Shown here: positions 1 to 4,635 of the stretch, one piece after another
Position numbering within the stretch: the first letter of the stretch is position 1
How the letters are laid out: the number at the start of each line of letters is the position of its first letter
DNA from: Pseudomonadota bacterium
GTDB taxonomy: Bacteria > Pseudomonadota > Gammaproteobacteria > SZUA-229
Direction: 5' to 3'
Length of the DNA stretch: 5,192 nt
NCBI GenBank assembly: GCA_030673345.1
Contig: DAOVJH010000132.1
Coordinates: 1 to 5,192 of the forward strand
Notes under the pieces: generated by a model
What the model saw: the letters and a program-made list of their open reading frames with translations, nothing else
Told to the model about the DNA's origin: nothing
The model's database searches: none
Made by a program: the position numbers and the translations under genes

Positions 1-974
1 TCAGCCATGGTTGCCGGATTCAGATCGAACTTACATACTTCATCACCCGCTTCATTGATGATCAAACCATCGAATGGACGTATAGTAATAACATCGCCAG
101 TCTGCATCGAATCGACATTACATTCGATCGGTAACGCACCAGAATCTTCCGCAGTATTAAAAAATATCGGCGCAATCTTGCCACCGAGTACAACACCGCC
201 TTCATGTTTGTTTGGAACAAAAGGAATTTCATTACCCATGTGCCATAACACTGAGTTAATGGCTGATTTTCGTGATGAGCCAGTACCAACTACGTCACCA
301 ACATAAGCAATCGGATGACCTTTTTCCTTCAAGCCCTCGATCGTTTCCAGTGGATCGTCCATTTTTGTAATCAACATGGACTTTGCATGTAATGGAATAT
401 CAGGTCTGCTCCATGCTTCAGTTGCTGGAGACAGATCATCTGTATTGGTTTCACCCGGTACTTTATAAACGGTAACGGTAATCTCTTTTGCCAGCTCTGG
501 TTTTGAGGTAAACCATTCTGCATCAGCCCATGAACGGATCACACGCGCAGCAGCGTCATTTGATTTTGATTTCTCAGCAACATCATGAAACGCATCATAA
601 ATCAGCAGGGTATGCGATAGCGCTTCAGCGGCAGCATCAGCAGTGGTTTCGATATCGAGCAGATCGATCAGTGGCTGAATGTTGTAACCACCCAACATGG
701 TACCCAGAATTTCCGTCGCACGAACAGCATCGATCAGATCACACGAGGTGTTACCCTTTGTTACGTCAGCCAGGAATGCAGCCTTAACATAGGCTGCCTG
801 ATCAACACCAGGCGGTACACGGTTGACCAGTAAATCCATTAAAAATTCACCTTCGCCCGCAGGGGGATTTTTAATCAATTCAACCAGCTCAGCGACCTGA
901 TTTGCATCAAGCGCTAACGGTGGCAAACCTTCTGCTTCACGTTCAGCAACATGTTGGCGATATAACTCAAGCAC
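1..974 (-). CDS. acnB: Aconitate hydratase B (bifunctional aconitase/2-methylisocitrate dehydratase), N-terminal part
   Basis: This is the first 324 codons of a protein usually about 860 residues long; the rest lies beyond the left edge. AcnB interconverts citrate and isocitrate in the cytoplasmic TCA cycle and can also dehydrate 2-methylisocitrate. The start resembles E. coli AcnB (MLELYRQHVAEREAEG). Residues 1-160 form the AcnB-specific HEAT-like domain, with NRVPPGVDQAAYVKA at 51-65 and GTMLGGYNI at 91-99. Residues about 165-324 are the swivel domain, with GETNTDDLSP at 174-183 and the substrate-binding loop GDVVGTGSSRKSA at 226-238. The loop between about 200 and 218 is shorter than in E. 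coli. The three cluster-ligand cysteines are C-terminal and not in view. I chose GTG at 974-972 because the family similarity begins exactly there and a GAGGAA ribosome binding site sits five bases upstream. It has its own promoter, downstream of iscU. Confidence 0.96.
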   Translation of the reverse strand, partial: MLELYRQHVAEREAEGLPPLALDANQVAELVELIKNPPAGEGEFLMDLLVNRVPPGVDQAAYVKAAFLADVTKGNTSCDLIDAVRATEILGTMLGGYNIQPLIDLLDIETTADAAAEALSHTLLIYDAFHDVAEKSKSNDAAARVIRSWADAEWFTSKPELAKEITVTVYKVPGETNTDDLSPATEAWSRPDIPLHAKSMLITKMDDPLETIEGLKEKGHPIAYVGDVVGTGSSRKSAINSVLWHMGNEIPFVPNKHEGGVVLGGKIAPIFFNTAEDSGALPIECNVDSMQTGDVITIRPFDGLIINEAGDEVCKFDLNPATMA

Positions 975-979
975 AGGGA

Positions 980-985
980 TTCCTC
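980..985 (-). promoter_or_regulatory. Ribosome binding site of acnB
   Basis: On the minus strand this reads GAGGAA, five bases before the GTG at 974-972. It supports GTG as the true start; no in-frame ATG lies near the conserved N-terminus. Confidence 0.8.
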
Positions 986-1005
986 AATAATAAATAAAGG
1001 CGCGT

Positions 1006-1035
1006 ATTATACCTGAGAAGCCGTGTTTTTGCCTG
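1006..1035 (-). promoter_or_regulatory. Candidate sigma-70 promoter of acnB
   Basis: The minus strand has a perfect -10 box TATAAT at 1011-1006. With an 18-base spacer, the best -35 is CAGGCA at 1035-1030, only three of six matches. Transcription would start near 999, giving a leader of about 25 bases. The weak -35 and the palindrome over it (1032-1044) suggest help from an activator or control by a regulator; that is inference. Confidence 0.6.
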
Positions 1036-1044
1036 TTTAACAGG
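1032..1044. promoter_or_regulatory. Palindrome over the acnB -35 region, possible operator
   Basis: This is a perfect 6-bp inverted repeat around one central base, CCTGTT-T-AACAGG. It overlaps the weak -35 box of acnB, a typical operator position. I cannot assign it to a regulator. It could also fold as a small hairpin if read from upstream, but there is no T-tract to make it a terminator. Confidence 0.35.
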
Positions 1045-1067
1045 GCCGGTCAAACATAGAAAAGCGA

Positions 1068-1160
1068 TTAACCACAGAGACACAGAGGGCTCAGAGAAAA
1101 ACATGGTTTTTTTATTTAAAAAAACAAAAATTTCTGAGCCCTCTGTGTCTCTGTGGTTAA
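1068..1160. repeat. Palindromic MITE/REP-like element with perfect 28-bp inverted repeats
   Basis: Two perfect 28-bp arms (1068-1095 and 1133-1160) enclose a 37-base AT-rich centre. Each arm carries the core ACCACAGAGACACAGAG followed by GGCTCAGA. From memory, repeats of this CTCTGTGTCTCTGTGG type are scattered through intergenic regions of many environmental bacteria, which points to a dispersed element rather than a local regulatory hairpin. The centre has a smaller inverted repeat, GTTTTTTT-ATTT-AAAAAAAC (1106-1125). A 7-base direct repeat AGAAAAG (1058-1064 and 1160-1166) lies near both ends but not symmetrically, so it is weak evidence for a target duplication. No transposase gene is present, so movement would need help in trans. 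Confidence 0.75.
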
Positions 1161-1177
1161 GAAAAGTTTTTTACCAC

Positions 1178-1201
1178 AAAAAAAGCCCGAAAAATCGGGC
1201 T
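1178..1201 (-). terminator. Intrinsic terminator of the iscR-iscU transcript
   Basis: A GC-rich stem (GCCCGA at 1185-1190 with TCGGGC at 1195-1200, extended by A1184-T1201) has a four-base loop. On the minus strand it is followed by seven T's (1184-1178). It begins 26 bases after the iscU stop codon and should end the iscR-iscU transcript. On the plus strand the following tract is only TCTTTTC, so activity in that direction would be weaker. Confidence 0.85.
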
Positions 1202-1226
1202 CTTTTCATATCCAGACTGGATGAAA

Positions 1227-1604
1227 TCAGTCGTTTTTCTTTTTGTAATCGTCTATTGCGGCATGTATGGCATCTTCTGCCAGGACGGAACAGTGAATCT
1301 TTACTGGTGGCAGAGCCAGCTCTTCCGCAATATCTGTATTTTTAATGGCTTTTGCTTCATCTAATGTCTTACCTTTTACCCACTCGGTTAAAAGTGAACT
1401 TGAAGCTATAGCGCTGCCACAGCCATAGGTTTTGAACACAGCATCCTCGATAACACCGTCGTCATCAACTTTAATCTGCAGTTTCATTACGTCACCACAA
1501 GCGGGTGCACCGACCATACCGGTACCGACATTGTCTTCATTTTCAAAACTGCCGACATTTCTTGGATTCTCATAGTGATCCAGAACTTTTTCGCCGTATG
1601 CCAT
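1227..1604 (-). CDS. iscU: Iron-sulfur cluster assembly scaffold protein IscU
   Basis: IscU is the cytoplasmic scaffold on which [2Fe-2S] and [4Fe-4S] clusters are built from iron and sulfur (from IscS) before transfer to client proteins. At 125 residues it is close to E. coli IscU (128). All key residues are visible: Cys36 and Asp38 in GAPACGD, Cys62 in YGCGSA, and His104-Cys105 in KIHCSVLAEDA. The LPPVK motif at 98-102 is the HscA chaperone binding site, so the protein appears functional and expects an HscA/HscB system. The ATG is two bases after the iscR stop codon, and GGTGAG inside the end of iscR (1616-1611) is the ribosome binding site, so the two genes should be translationally coupled. 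Unusually, iscS does not separate iscR from iscU, and a terminator rather than iscA/hscBA/fdx follows. Confidence 0.97.
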   Translation of the reverse strand: MAYGEKVLDHYENPRNVGSFENEDNVGTGMVGAPACGDVMKLQIKVDDDGVIEDAVFKTYGCGSAIASSSLLTEWVKGKTLDEAKAIKNTDIAEELALPPVKIHCSVLAEDAIHAAIDDYKKKND

Positions 1605-1606
1605 AA

Positions 1607-2140
1607 TTATCTCACCAGCTCTTTGTTAACAACTGCATTGTCTGCATTAAATACACCCTGATTGATGGCTGCAGCCTGCTTCTTTGCAAGAACAAAGCGT
1701 CCGATCATCTTATCACGCTGCATTGATAATTCAGGGATACCCGGGCGTTCGACGAACTGCGCCAATGTAATACCTGACAGAAACTCATGCAGCCTTACAC
1801 TTAAAGCTGTCCACAATTCATGTGTCAGGCATTTAGATCCGTCATTACAGTTACCTTCACCTTTACAATGGGTAACATCGACGTTTTCATCAACCGAACA
1901 GATGATTTCAGCGATACTGATTTCTGATGCCGGTCTTGCCAGTCGGTAACCGCCACCAGGACCACGTACGCCCTTCACCAGGCCGCTCTTGCGCAGACGG
2001 GCAAATAACTGCTCTAGATATGACAAAGAAATACCCTGACACTGGGAAATATCTGCCAATGTCACTGGTCCGGCTTTATCGTGAATGGCTAGATCAAGCA
2101 TGGCAGTGACGCTGTAACGCCCTTTGGTTGATAAACGCAT
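1607..2140 (-). CDS. iscR: Rrf2-family [2Fe-2S]-dependent transcriptional regulator IscR
   Basis: IscR senses the cell's Fe-S state through its own [2Fe-2S] cluster; the holo form represses the isc promoter at type 1 sites. The winged-helix domain covers about residues 1-75, starting [16 protein letters not shown]. The recognition helix [14 protein letters not shown] has Glu43 and Arg50, and Arg59 lies in the wing VRGPGGGY. Cluster ligands Cys92, Cys98 and Cys104 with His107 ([10 protein letters not shown]) are all present, so it should be cluster-binding. It has 177 residues against about 162 in E. coli; the extra length is in a tail after about 140 that I do not recognise. Additional cysteines occur at 34 and 81. 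A GAGG site (2151-2148) lies seven bases before the ATG. It is the first gene of the iscR-iscU operon and has two IscR-like operators upstream, which suggests autoregulation. Confidence 0.97.
   Translation of the reverse strand: MRLSTKGRYSVTAMLDLAIHDKAGPVTLADISQCQGISLSYLEQLFARLRKSGLVKGVRGPGGGYRLARPASEISIAEIICSVDENVDVTHCKGEGNCNDGSKCLTHELWTALSVRLHEFLSGITLAQFVERPGIPELSMQRDKMIGRFVLAKKQAAAINQGVFNADNAVVNKELVR
1611..1616 (-). promoter_or_regulatory. Ribosome binding site of iscU inside the end of iscR
   Basis: GGTGAG on the minus strand lies in the last codons of iscR, six bases before the iscU ATG. With only two bases between the genes, this supports one transcript and coupled translation. Confidence 0.7.
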
Positions 2141-2154
2141 GGAGAAACCTCAAA

Positions 2155-2179
2155 ATTCCTGACTAAATTAGTAGGTTAA
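2155..2179 (-). promoter_or_regulatory. Second IscR type 1-like operator of iscR
   Basis: Compared from memory with the 25-base E. coli IscR type 1 consensus, this site agrees at about 21 positions. The half-site AATTTAGTCAGG is complete, and TACT replaces GACT in the other half. It covers the end of the -10 box and the probable transcription start, so occupancy should block initiation. Confidence 0.6.
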
Positions 2180-2207
2180 TATTACTAATACCTAGTAAAA
2201 CAGTCAA
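2179..2207 (-). promoter_or_regulatory. Sigma-70 promoter of iscR-iscU
   Basis: The minus strand has -35 TTGACT (2207-2202, five of six), a 17-base spacer and -10 TAATAT (2184-2179, four of six). Transcription would begin near 2172, giving a leader of about 30 bases. The -35 box lies inside the first IscR-like operator and the -10 box touches the second, as expected for a promoter repressed by holo-IscR. Confidence 0.7.
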
Positions 2208-2211
2208 GTAT
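2188..2211 (-). promoter_or_regulatory. First IscR type 1-like operator of iscR
   Basis: The minus strand begins ATACTTGACTGTTTTA, which agrees with all first 16 positions of the E. coli type 1 consensus as I recall it. The second half (CTAGGTAT) is weaker and one base shorter. The site contains the whole -35 box of the iscR promoter. Confidence 0.65.
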
Positions 2212-2268
2212 TACAAAAGAGAGAGGCGCTTTACATCCAGATATCCGCTTTACCACTATCTGATATCG

Positions 2269-2565
2269 TTATTTACCCAGCCCGGAGTCAGCATGAAAAT
2301 GCAGTTTTTCATGCTTCATAATCGTGATAAATGCCAGTAGAGTACCCCGCACAAAAGAGGCAAAGATGATACCAAAGTCACGAAAAACGATGGATTTCGC
2401 ATCATTTACGCGATCTTCATTGATAATGTCGACAAGTTGCCGTAATGTACTTTTTACATTCTTTTTGGCTAATATCCTGTCCTGCTCAGATGCCGCCAAA
2501 TTTTTCTCGCGCTCGATCTTTATCCTGGCTCCTTCTTTGGTTATCCCAATCAGGTGGTGTGCATC
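2269..2565 (-). CDS. Hypothetical protein segment, C-terminal part of a probably frameshifted membrane gene
   Basis: This frame is open from 2565 to the TAA at 2271-2269. The first usable start is TTG at 2499-2497, giving 76 residues (MAASEQDRILAKKNVK...). The coding-like sequence continues upstream of that start (KEGARIKIEREKN), which suggests the real N-terminus is elsewhere. A strong AAGGAG lies at 2534-2529, but the codon five bases after it is ATA, not a start. The first part is charged and helical; FGIIFASFVRGTLLAFITIM (about residues 42-61 from the TTG) is hydrophobic, though interrupted by Arg, and could be a membrane segment. I do not recognise the family. It has the same frame as the segment at 2722-2886, so it is probably the end of that gene rather than a separate one. 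Confidence 0.4.
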   Translation of the reverse strand, partial: DAHHLIGITKEGARIKIEREKNLAASEQDRILAKKNVKSTLRQLVDIINEDRVNDAKSIVFRDFGIIFASFVRGTLLAFITIMKHEKLHFHADSGLGK

Positions 2566-2759
2566 TCATGCATGATATCGAAATGATATTGCAGTCGACC
2601 CGAATGAATGCGTAATTGCGCATCAGACTGCTGGTTACTGATAGAAAATAAGCGGATATTTTCACGACAGCCTTTGCCGATTAAGGTATCTACATCTTTG
2701 AGTAGAACATTTCCCTGCGAATCAGCAATGGTAAAAGTTACTGAACCTGGAAAATACAT
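2550..2759 (-). CDS. Hypothetical protein segment, middle part of a probably frameshifted membrane gene
   Basis: This 69-residue reading frame starts MYFPGSVTFTIADSQGNVLL and continues with hydrophilic, beta-like sequence (LRIHSGRLQYHFDIMHEM). It has no signal peptide, no membrane segment and no convincing ribosome binding site before its ATG, which comes immediately after an in-frame TAG. It overlaps the end of the preceding segment by 38 bases in another frame. The composition looks like real protein, with a PGSVTFTI pattern like extracytoplasmic beta domains, but I recognise no family. It most likely represents the periplasmic domain of the protein anchored by the segment at 2722-2886. Confidence 0.4.
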   Translation of the reverse strand: MYFPGSVTFTIADSQGNVLLKDVDTLIGKGCRENIRLFSISNQQSDAQLRIHSGRLQYHFDIMHEMHTT

Positions 2760-2886
2760 CTAGCTCAGTTTTACGTTCAAAAAACTGCTGAACATTATTA
2801 GAAGCGACGTAATACAATAATACTGCGATTGCAGATATCGGAATGAAAATAAATACAACGTATTTTCCAAAGCTGACCTTCATCAT
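2722..2886 (-). CDS. Hypothetical 54-residue membrane-anchored peptide, N-terminal part of a probably frameshifted gene
   Basis: The peptide begins MMKVSFGKYV and carries one strong transmembrane segment at about residues 9-28 (YVVFIFIPISAIAVLLYYVA), with a positive residue before it, so an inner-membrane anchor with the rest outside is likely. After KTELD at 39-43 the frame runs into unlikely sequence and stops at 2724-2722. GAGG at 2897-2894, seven bases before the ATG, is a good ribosome binding site, so translation initiation looks intact. It begins 63 bases after the yejF stop. No family is recognised. It may be a genuine small membrane protein, but the coding-like frame that takes over at 2759 suggests a truncated larger one. 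Confidence 0.45.
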   Translation of the reverse strand: MMKVSFGKYVVFIFIPISAIAVLLYYVASNNVQQFFERKTELDVFSRFSNFYHC

Positions 2887-2924
2887 AACAAAACCTCATC
2901 CCTGTTAAGTTAGATATGATCTAG

Positions 2925-2930
2925 AGTATA
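2925..2930 (-). promoter_or_regulatory. Possible -10 box for the small membrane gene
   Basis: TATACT on the minus strand (five of six) lies about 40 bases before the ATG at 2886. No good -35 box is found at the right distance, and the region touches the end of yejF. Read-through from yejF is an equally good explanation for expression, since no terminator is visible after yejF. Confidence 0.25.
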
Positions 2931-2948
2931 GCGATGTACCTGGACAGT

Positions 2949-4559
2949 TTAGTGATACAACGAAGCCGACGCTAACTCACGGGTATATTCATTTTTCGGG
3001 TTATTGAATACTTCTTCAACATTTCCCTGCTCGACAACCTTACCCTGGCGCATGACGATCACACGATGAGACATGGCGCGCACAACACGCAGATCATGAC
3101 TGATAAACAGATAGCTCAACTGCCGTTTTTGCTGCAGGTCGGCCAACAGGGCTAACACCTGTTTCTGCACCGAGACATCTAACGCGCTGGTTGGCTCATC
3201 GAGCAGTATTACGTCTGGCTCAAGCACGACCGTACGGGCGATGGCGATACGCTGGCGCTGACCACCTGAAAACTCGTGAGGATAACGCCACAGGACATCC
3301 TCATCCAGCCCTACCTCCTCCAGGATATCAATTATTTTAGACAATCGCTGTTCTGCATTTAATTCAGAAAAGTGCAGCTTTAAACCTTCTTCGATAATCT
3401 GGCGCACAGTTAACCTGGGCGACAGTGAAGAAAAAGGATCCTGAAAAACGATCTGAAAATGGCGACGCAGAGGCCTCATCAGATTTTCATTAAACCCTGT
3501 AACATCCTGATCCTTAAACTGGATATTGCCCGTTGACGATAACAGGCGAAACATCGCCAGCCCCAGCGTTGTTTTACCTGAACCAGATTCACCGACGATA
3601 CCTAATGTTTCGCCCGAACATAGTGTCAGGGTGACGTCATCAACTGCTTTAACTTCATCGACTTTCCGCTTAAAAAAACCTTTTAAGATCGGGAAGTAAC
3701 AGCGAAGATTTTCGGTACTTAACACCACGTCAGTACCTGCCGCTATTGTCGCTATCTTTTTATCCGGCTCACTATCAAGTAGAAAACGTGTGTACTCATT
3801 TTGCGGATTTTCAAACAAACTTTCTGTGTCATTGGTTTCAACGATCTGGCCTTGATGCATTACGCACACGCGGTTTGCAAAACGACGAACAAGATTAAGG
3901 TCATGAGTAATTAATAATACAGACATGCCCGTTTCCTGCTGTATCTCATGTAGCAAGTCTAAGATCTGCTGCTGGATAGTCACATCGAGTGCAGTCGTAG
4001 GCTCATCTGCAATCAATAATACCGGATCACATGCCAGTGCCATCGCAATCATTACCCTTTGACGCTGACCACCCGATAAGGCATGCGGAAAATCATTTAC
4101 TTTTTGTTCAGGTTGTCGAATACCGACACGATTCAGCAAGTCGATAATGCGGATCTGTCTCTCGCCCTTATTTAAATTTTGATGCAGGACAAGGACTTCT
4201 TCGATCTGTTGACCGATGGTAAACACCGGATTCAATGACGTCATCGGTTCCTGAAAAATCATTGAGATGTTTTTACCGCGTACATCTTTAATTTCATCAT
4301 CAGTTAACTTTAATAAGTTATTACCCTGGAAATTTATCTCAGTATCTGAGTAAACGGTATTTTTTTCATCATGCAGGCGTAATAAAGACAAAGCTGTCAC
4401 TGACTTTCCCGAACCTGACTCACCGACGATAGCAAGATTCTCGCCTGCATTAATATCAAAACTAATATTATCGATAATATTTACCAGGCCATTCTGCGTA
4501 TCGAACGACACGCTTAGATCTTTAACACTTAGTAAAGTTTTTTTGTTTTCTACATTCAC
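2949..4559 (-). CDS. yejF: Peptide/microcin C ABC transporter, double ATP-binding protein YejF
   Basis: This cytoplasmic ATPase powers the YejABEF importer for peptides and, in E. coli, microcin C. At 536 residues it is close to E. coli YejF (about 529) and contains two complete nucleotide-binding domains. Domain 1 has Walker A GESGSGKS (46-53), Q-loop FQEPM (102-106), signature LSGGQ (161-165), Walker B LLIADEP (181-187) and switch His219. Domain 2 has GESGSGKT (323-330), FQDP (372-375), FSGGQ (430-434), ILLDEP (451-456) and His488. Each is followed by an oligopeptide-transporter-type tail (NEYTRFLLDSEP, NEYTRELA). All catalytic motifs are intact. The start is GTG at 4559-4557, two codons after an in-frame TGA; a weak AGG lies ten bases upstream. 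It follows yejE. Other Opp/Dpp fused ATPases are the alternative, but the pairing with a YejE-like permease favours this call. Confidence 0.93.
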   Translation of the reverse strand: MNVENKKTLLSVKDLSVSFDTQNGLVNIIDNISFDINAGENLAIVGESGSGKSVTALSLLRLHDEKNTVYSDTEINFQGNNLLKLTDDEIKDVRGKNISMIFQEPMTSLNPVFTIGQQIEEVLVLHQNLNKGERQIRIIDLLNRVGIRQPEQKVNDFPHALSGGQRQRVMIAMALACDPVLLIADEPTTALDVTIQQQILDLLHEIQQETGMSVLLITHDLNLVRRFANRVCVMHQGQIVETNDTESLFENPQNEYTRFLLDSEPDKKIATIAAGTDVVLSTENLRCYFPILKGFFKRKVDEVKAVDDVTLTLCSGETLGIVGESGSGKTTLGLAMFRLLSSTGNIQFKDQDVTGFNENLMRPLRRHFQIVFQDPFSSLSPRLTVRQIIEEGLKLHFSELNAEQRLSKIIDILEEVGLDEDVLWRYPHEFSGGQRQRIAIARTVVLEPDVILLDEPTSALDVSVQKQVLALLADLQQKRQLSYLFISHDLRVVRAMSHRVIVMRQGKVVEQGNVEEVFNNPKNEYTRELASASLYH

Positions 4560-4578
4560 TATTCAGTCGCCTGAGAGA

Positions 4579-4606
4579 AATCGCGGAACAAGTTTCCGCT
4601 CCTACA
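4579..4606. repeat. REP-like palindromic element between yejE and yejF
   Basis: On the minus strand it reads TGTAGGAGCGG, then a short centre, then TTCCGCGATT. The hairpin arms GCGGAA and TTCCGC (4583-4588 and 4594-4599) are separated by five bases. This matches the general plan of gammaproteobacterial REP sequences, a GTAG/GGAG head beside a GC-rich hairpin, as remembered from Pseudomonas repeats of the GTGGGAGCGG...CCGCGAT type. There is no T-tract, so it is not a normal terminator, but it could stabilise the upstream mRNA end or lower yejF expression relative to yejE. Confidence 0.65.
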
Positions 4607-4635
4607 CATACTCATTTTTCATTAAAAAATTAAGA

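Larger units (their letters stand above)
2269..2886 (-). pseudogene. Probable frameshifted gene for a small membrane-anchored protein (about 200 codons)
   Basis: Three consecutive coding-like segments (2886-2722, 2759-2550, 2565-2269) overlap or abut on the minus strand. Segments one and three share a frame and the middle one is shifted by one base, so two small opposite indels, near 2760 and in 2565-2550, would rebuild one reading frame. The product would have an N-terminal membrane anchor, a beta-like domain (PGSVTFTIADSQGNVLL), a charged helical stretch and a hydrophobic C-terminal segment. Between the proposed shift points, the first segment's frame is full of stops and looks non-coding. 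No family is recognised. It lies between yejF and iscR and has its own ribosome binding site. Sequencing errors could give the same picture, as could three short separate genes. Confidence 0.5.

Noticed and set aside
7..306. Open frame on the plus strand over acnB
   Set aside because: It is the antisense shadow of a clear AcnB coding region and has no protein-like features of its own.
530..787. Open frame on the plus strand with many His and Gln residues
   Set aside because: It is antisense to conserved AcnB sequence; the composition is a by-product of the opposite strand.
1103..1345. Open frame on the plus strand running from the palindromic element into iscU
   Set aside because: It crosses an inverted repeat, a terminator and the end of iscU, so it is not a gene.
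1662..2109. Two open frames on the plus strand opposite iscR
   Set aside because: IscR on the minus strand is certain, with all ligands present; these are shadows.
2227..2266. Repeated CGCTTTAC (2227-2234, 2246-2253) and paired GATATC sites after the broken gene
   Set aside because: The repeats are short and imperfect, without a T-tract or stable hairpin, and could easily be chance.
2324..2575. Open frame on the plus strand opposite the broken membrane gene
   Set aside because: The minus strand has the better composition and a ribosome binding site for the region; the plus frame has no recognisable features.
2740..2770. Programmed ribosomal frameshift site in the membrane gene
   Set aside because: No slippery heptamer or obvious downstream structure is seen; indels explain the pattern more simply.
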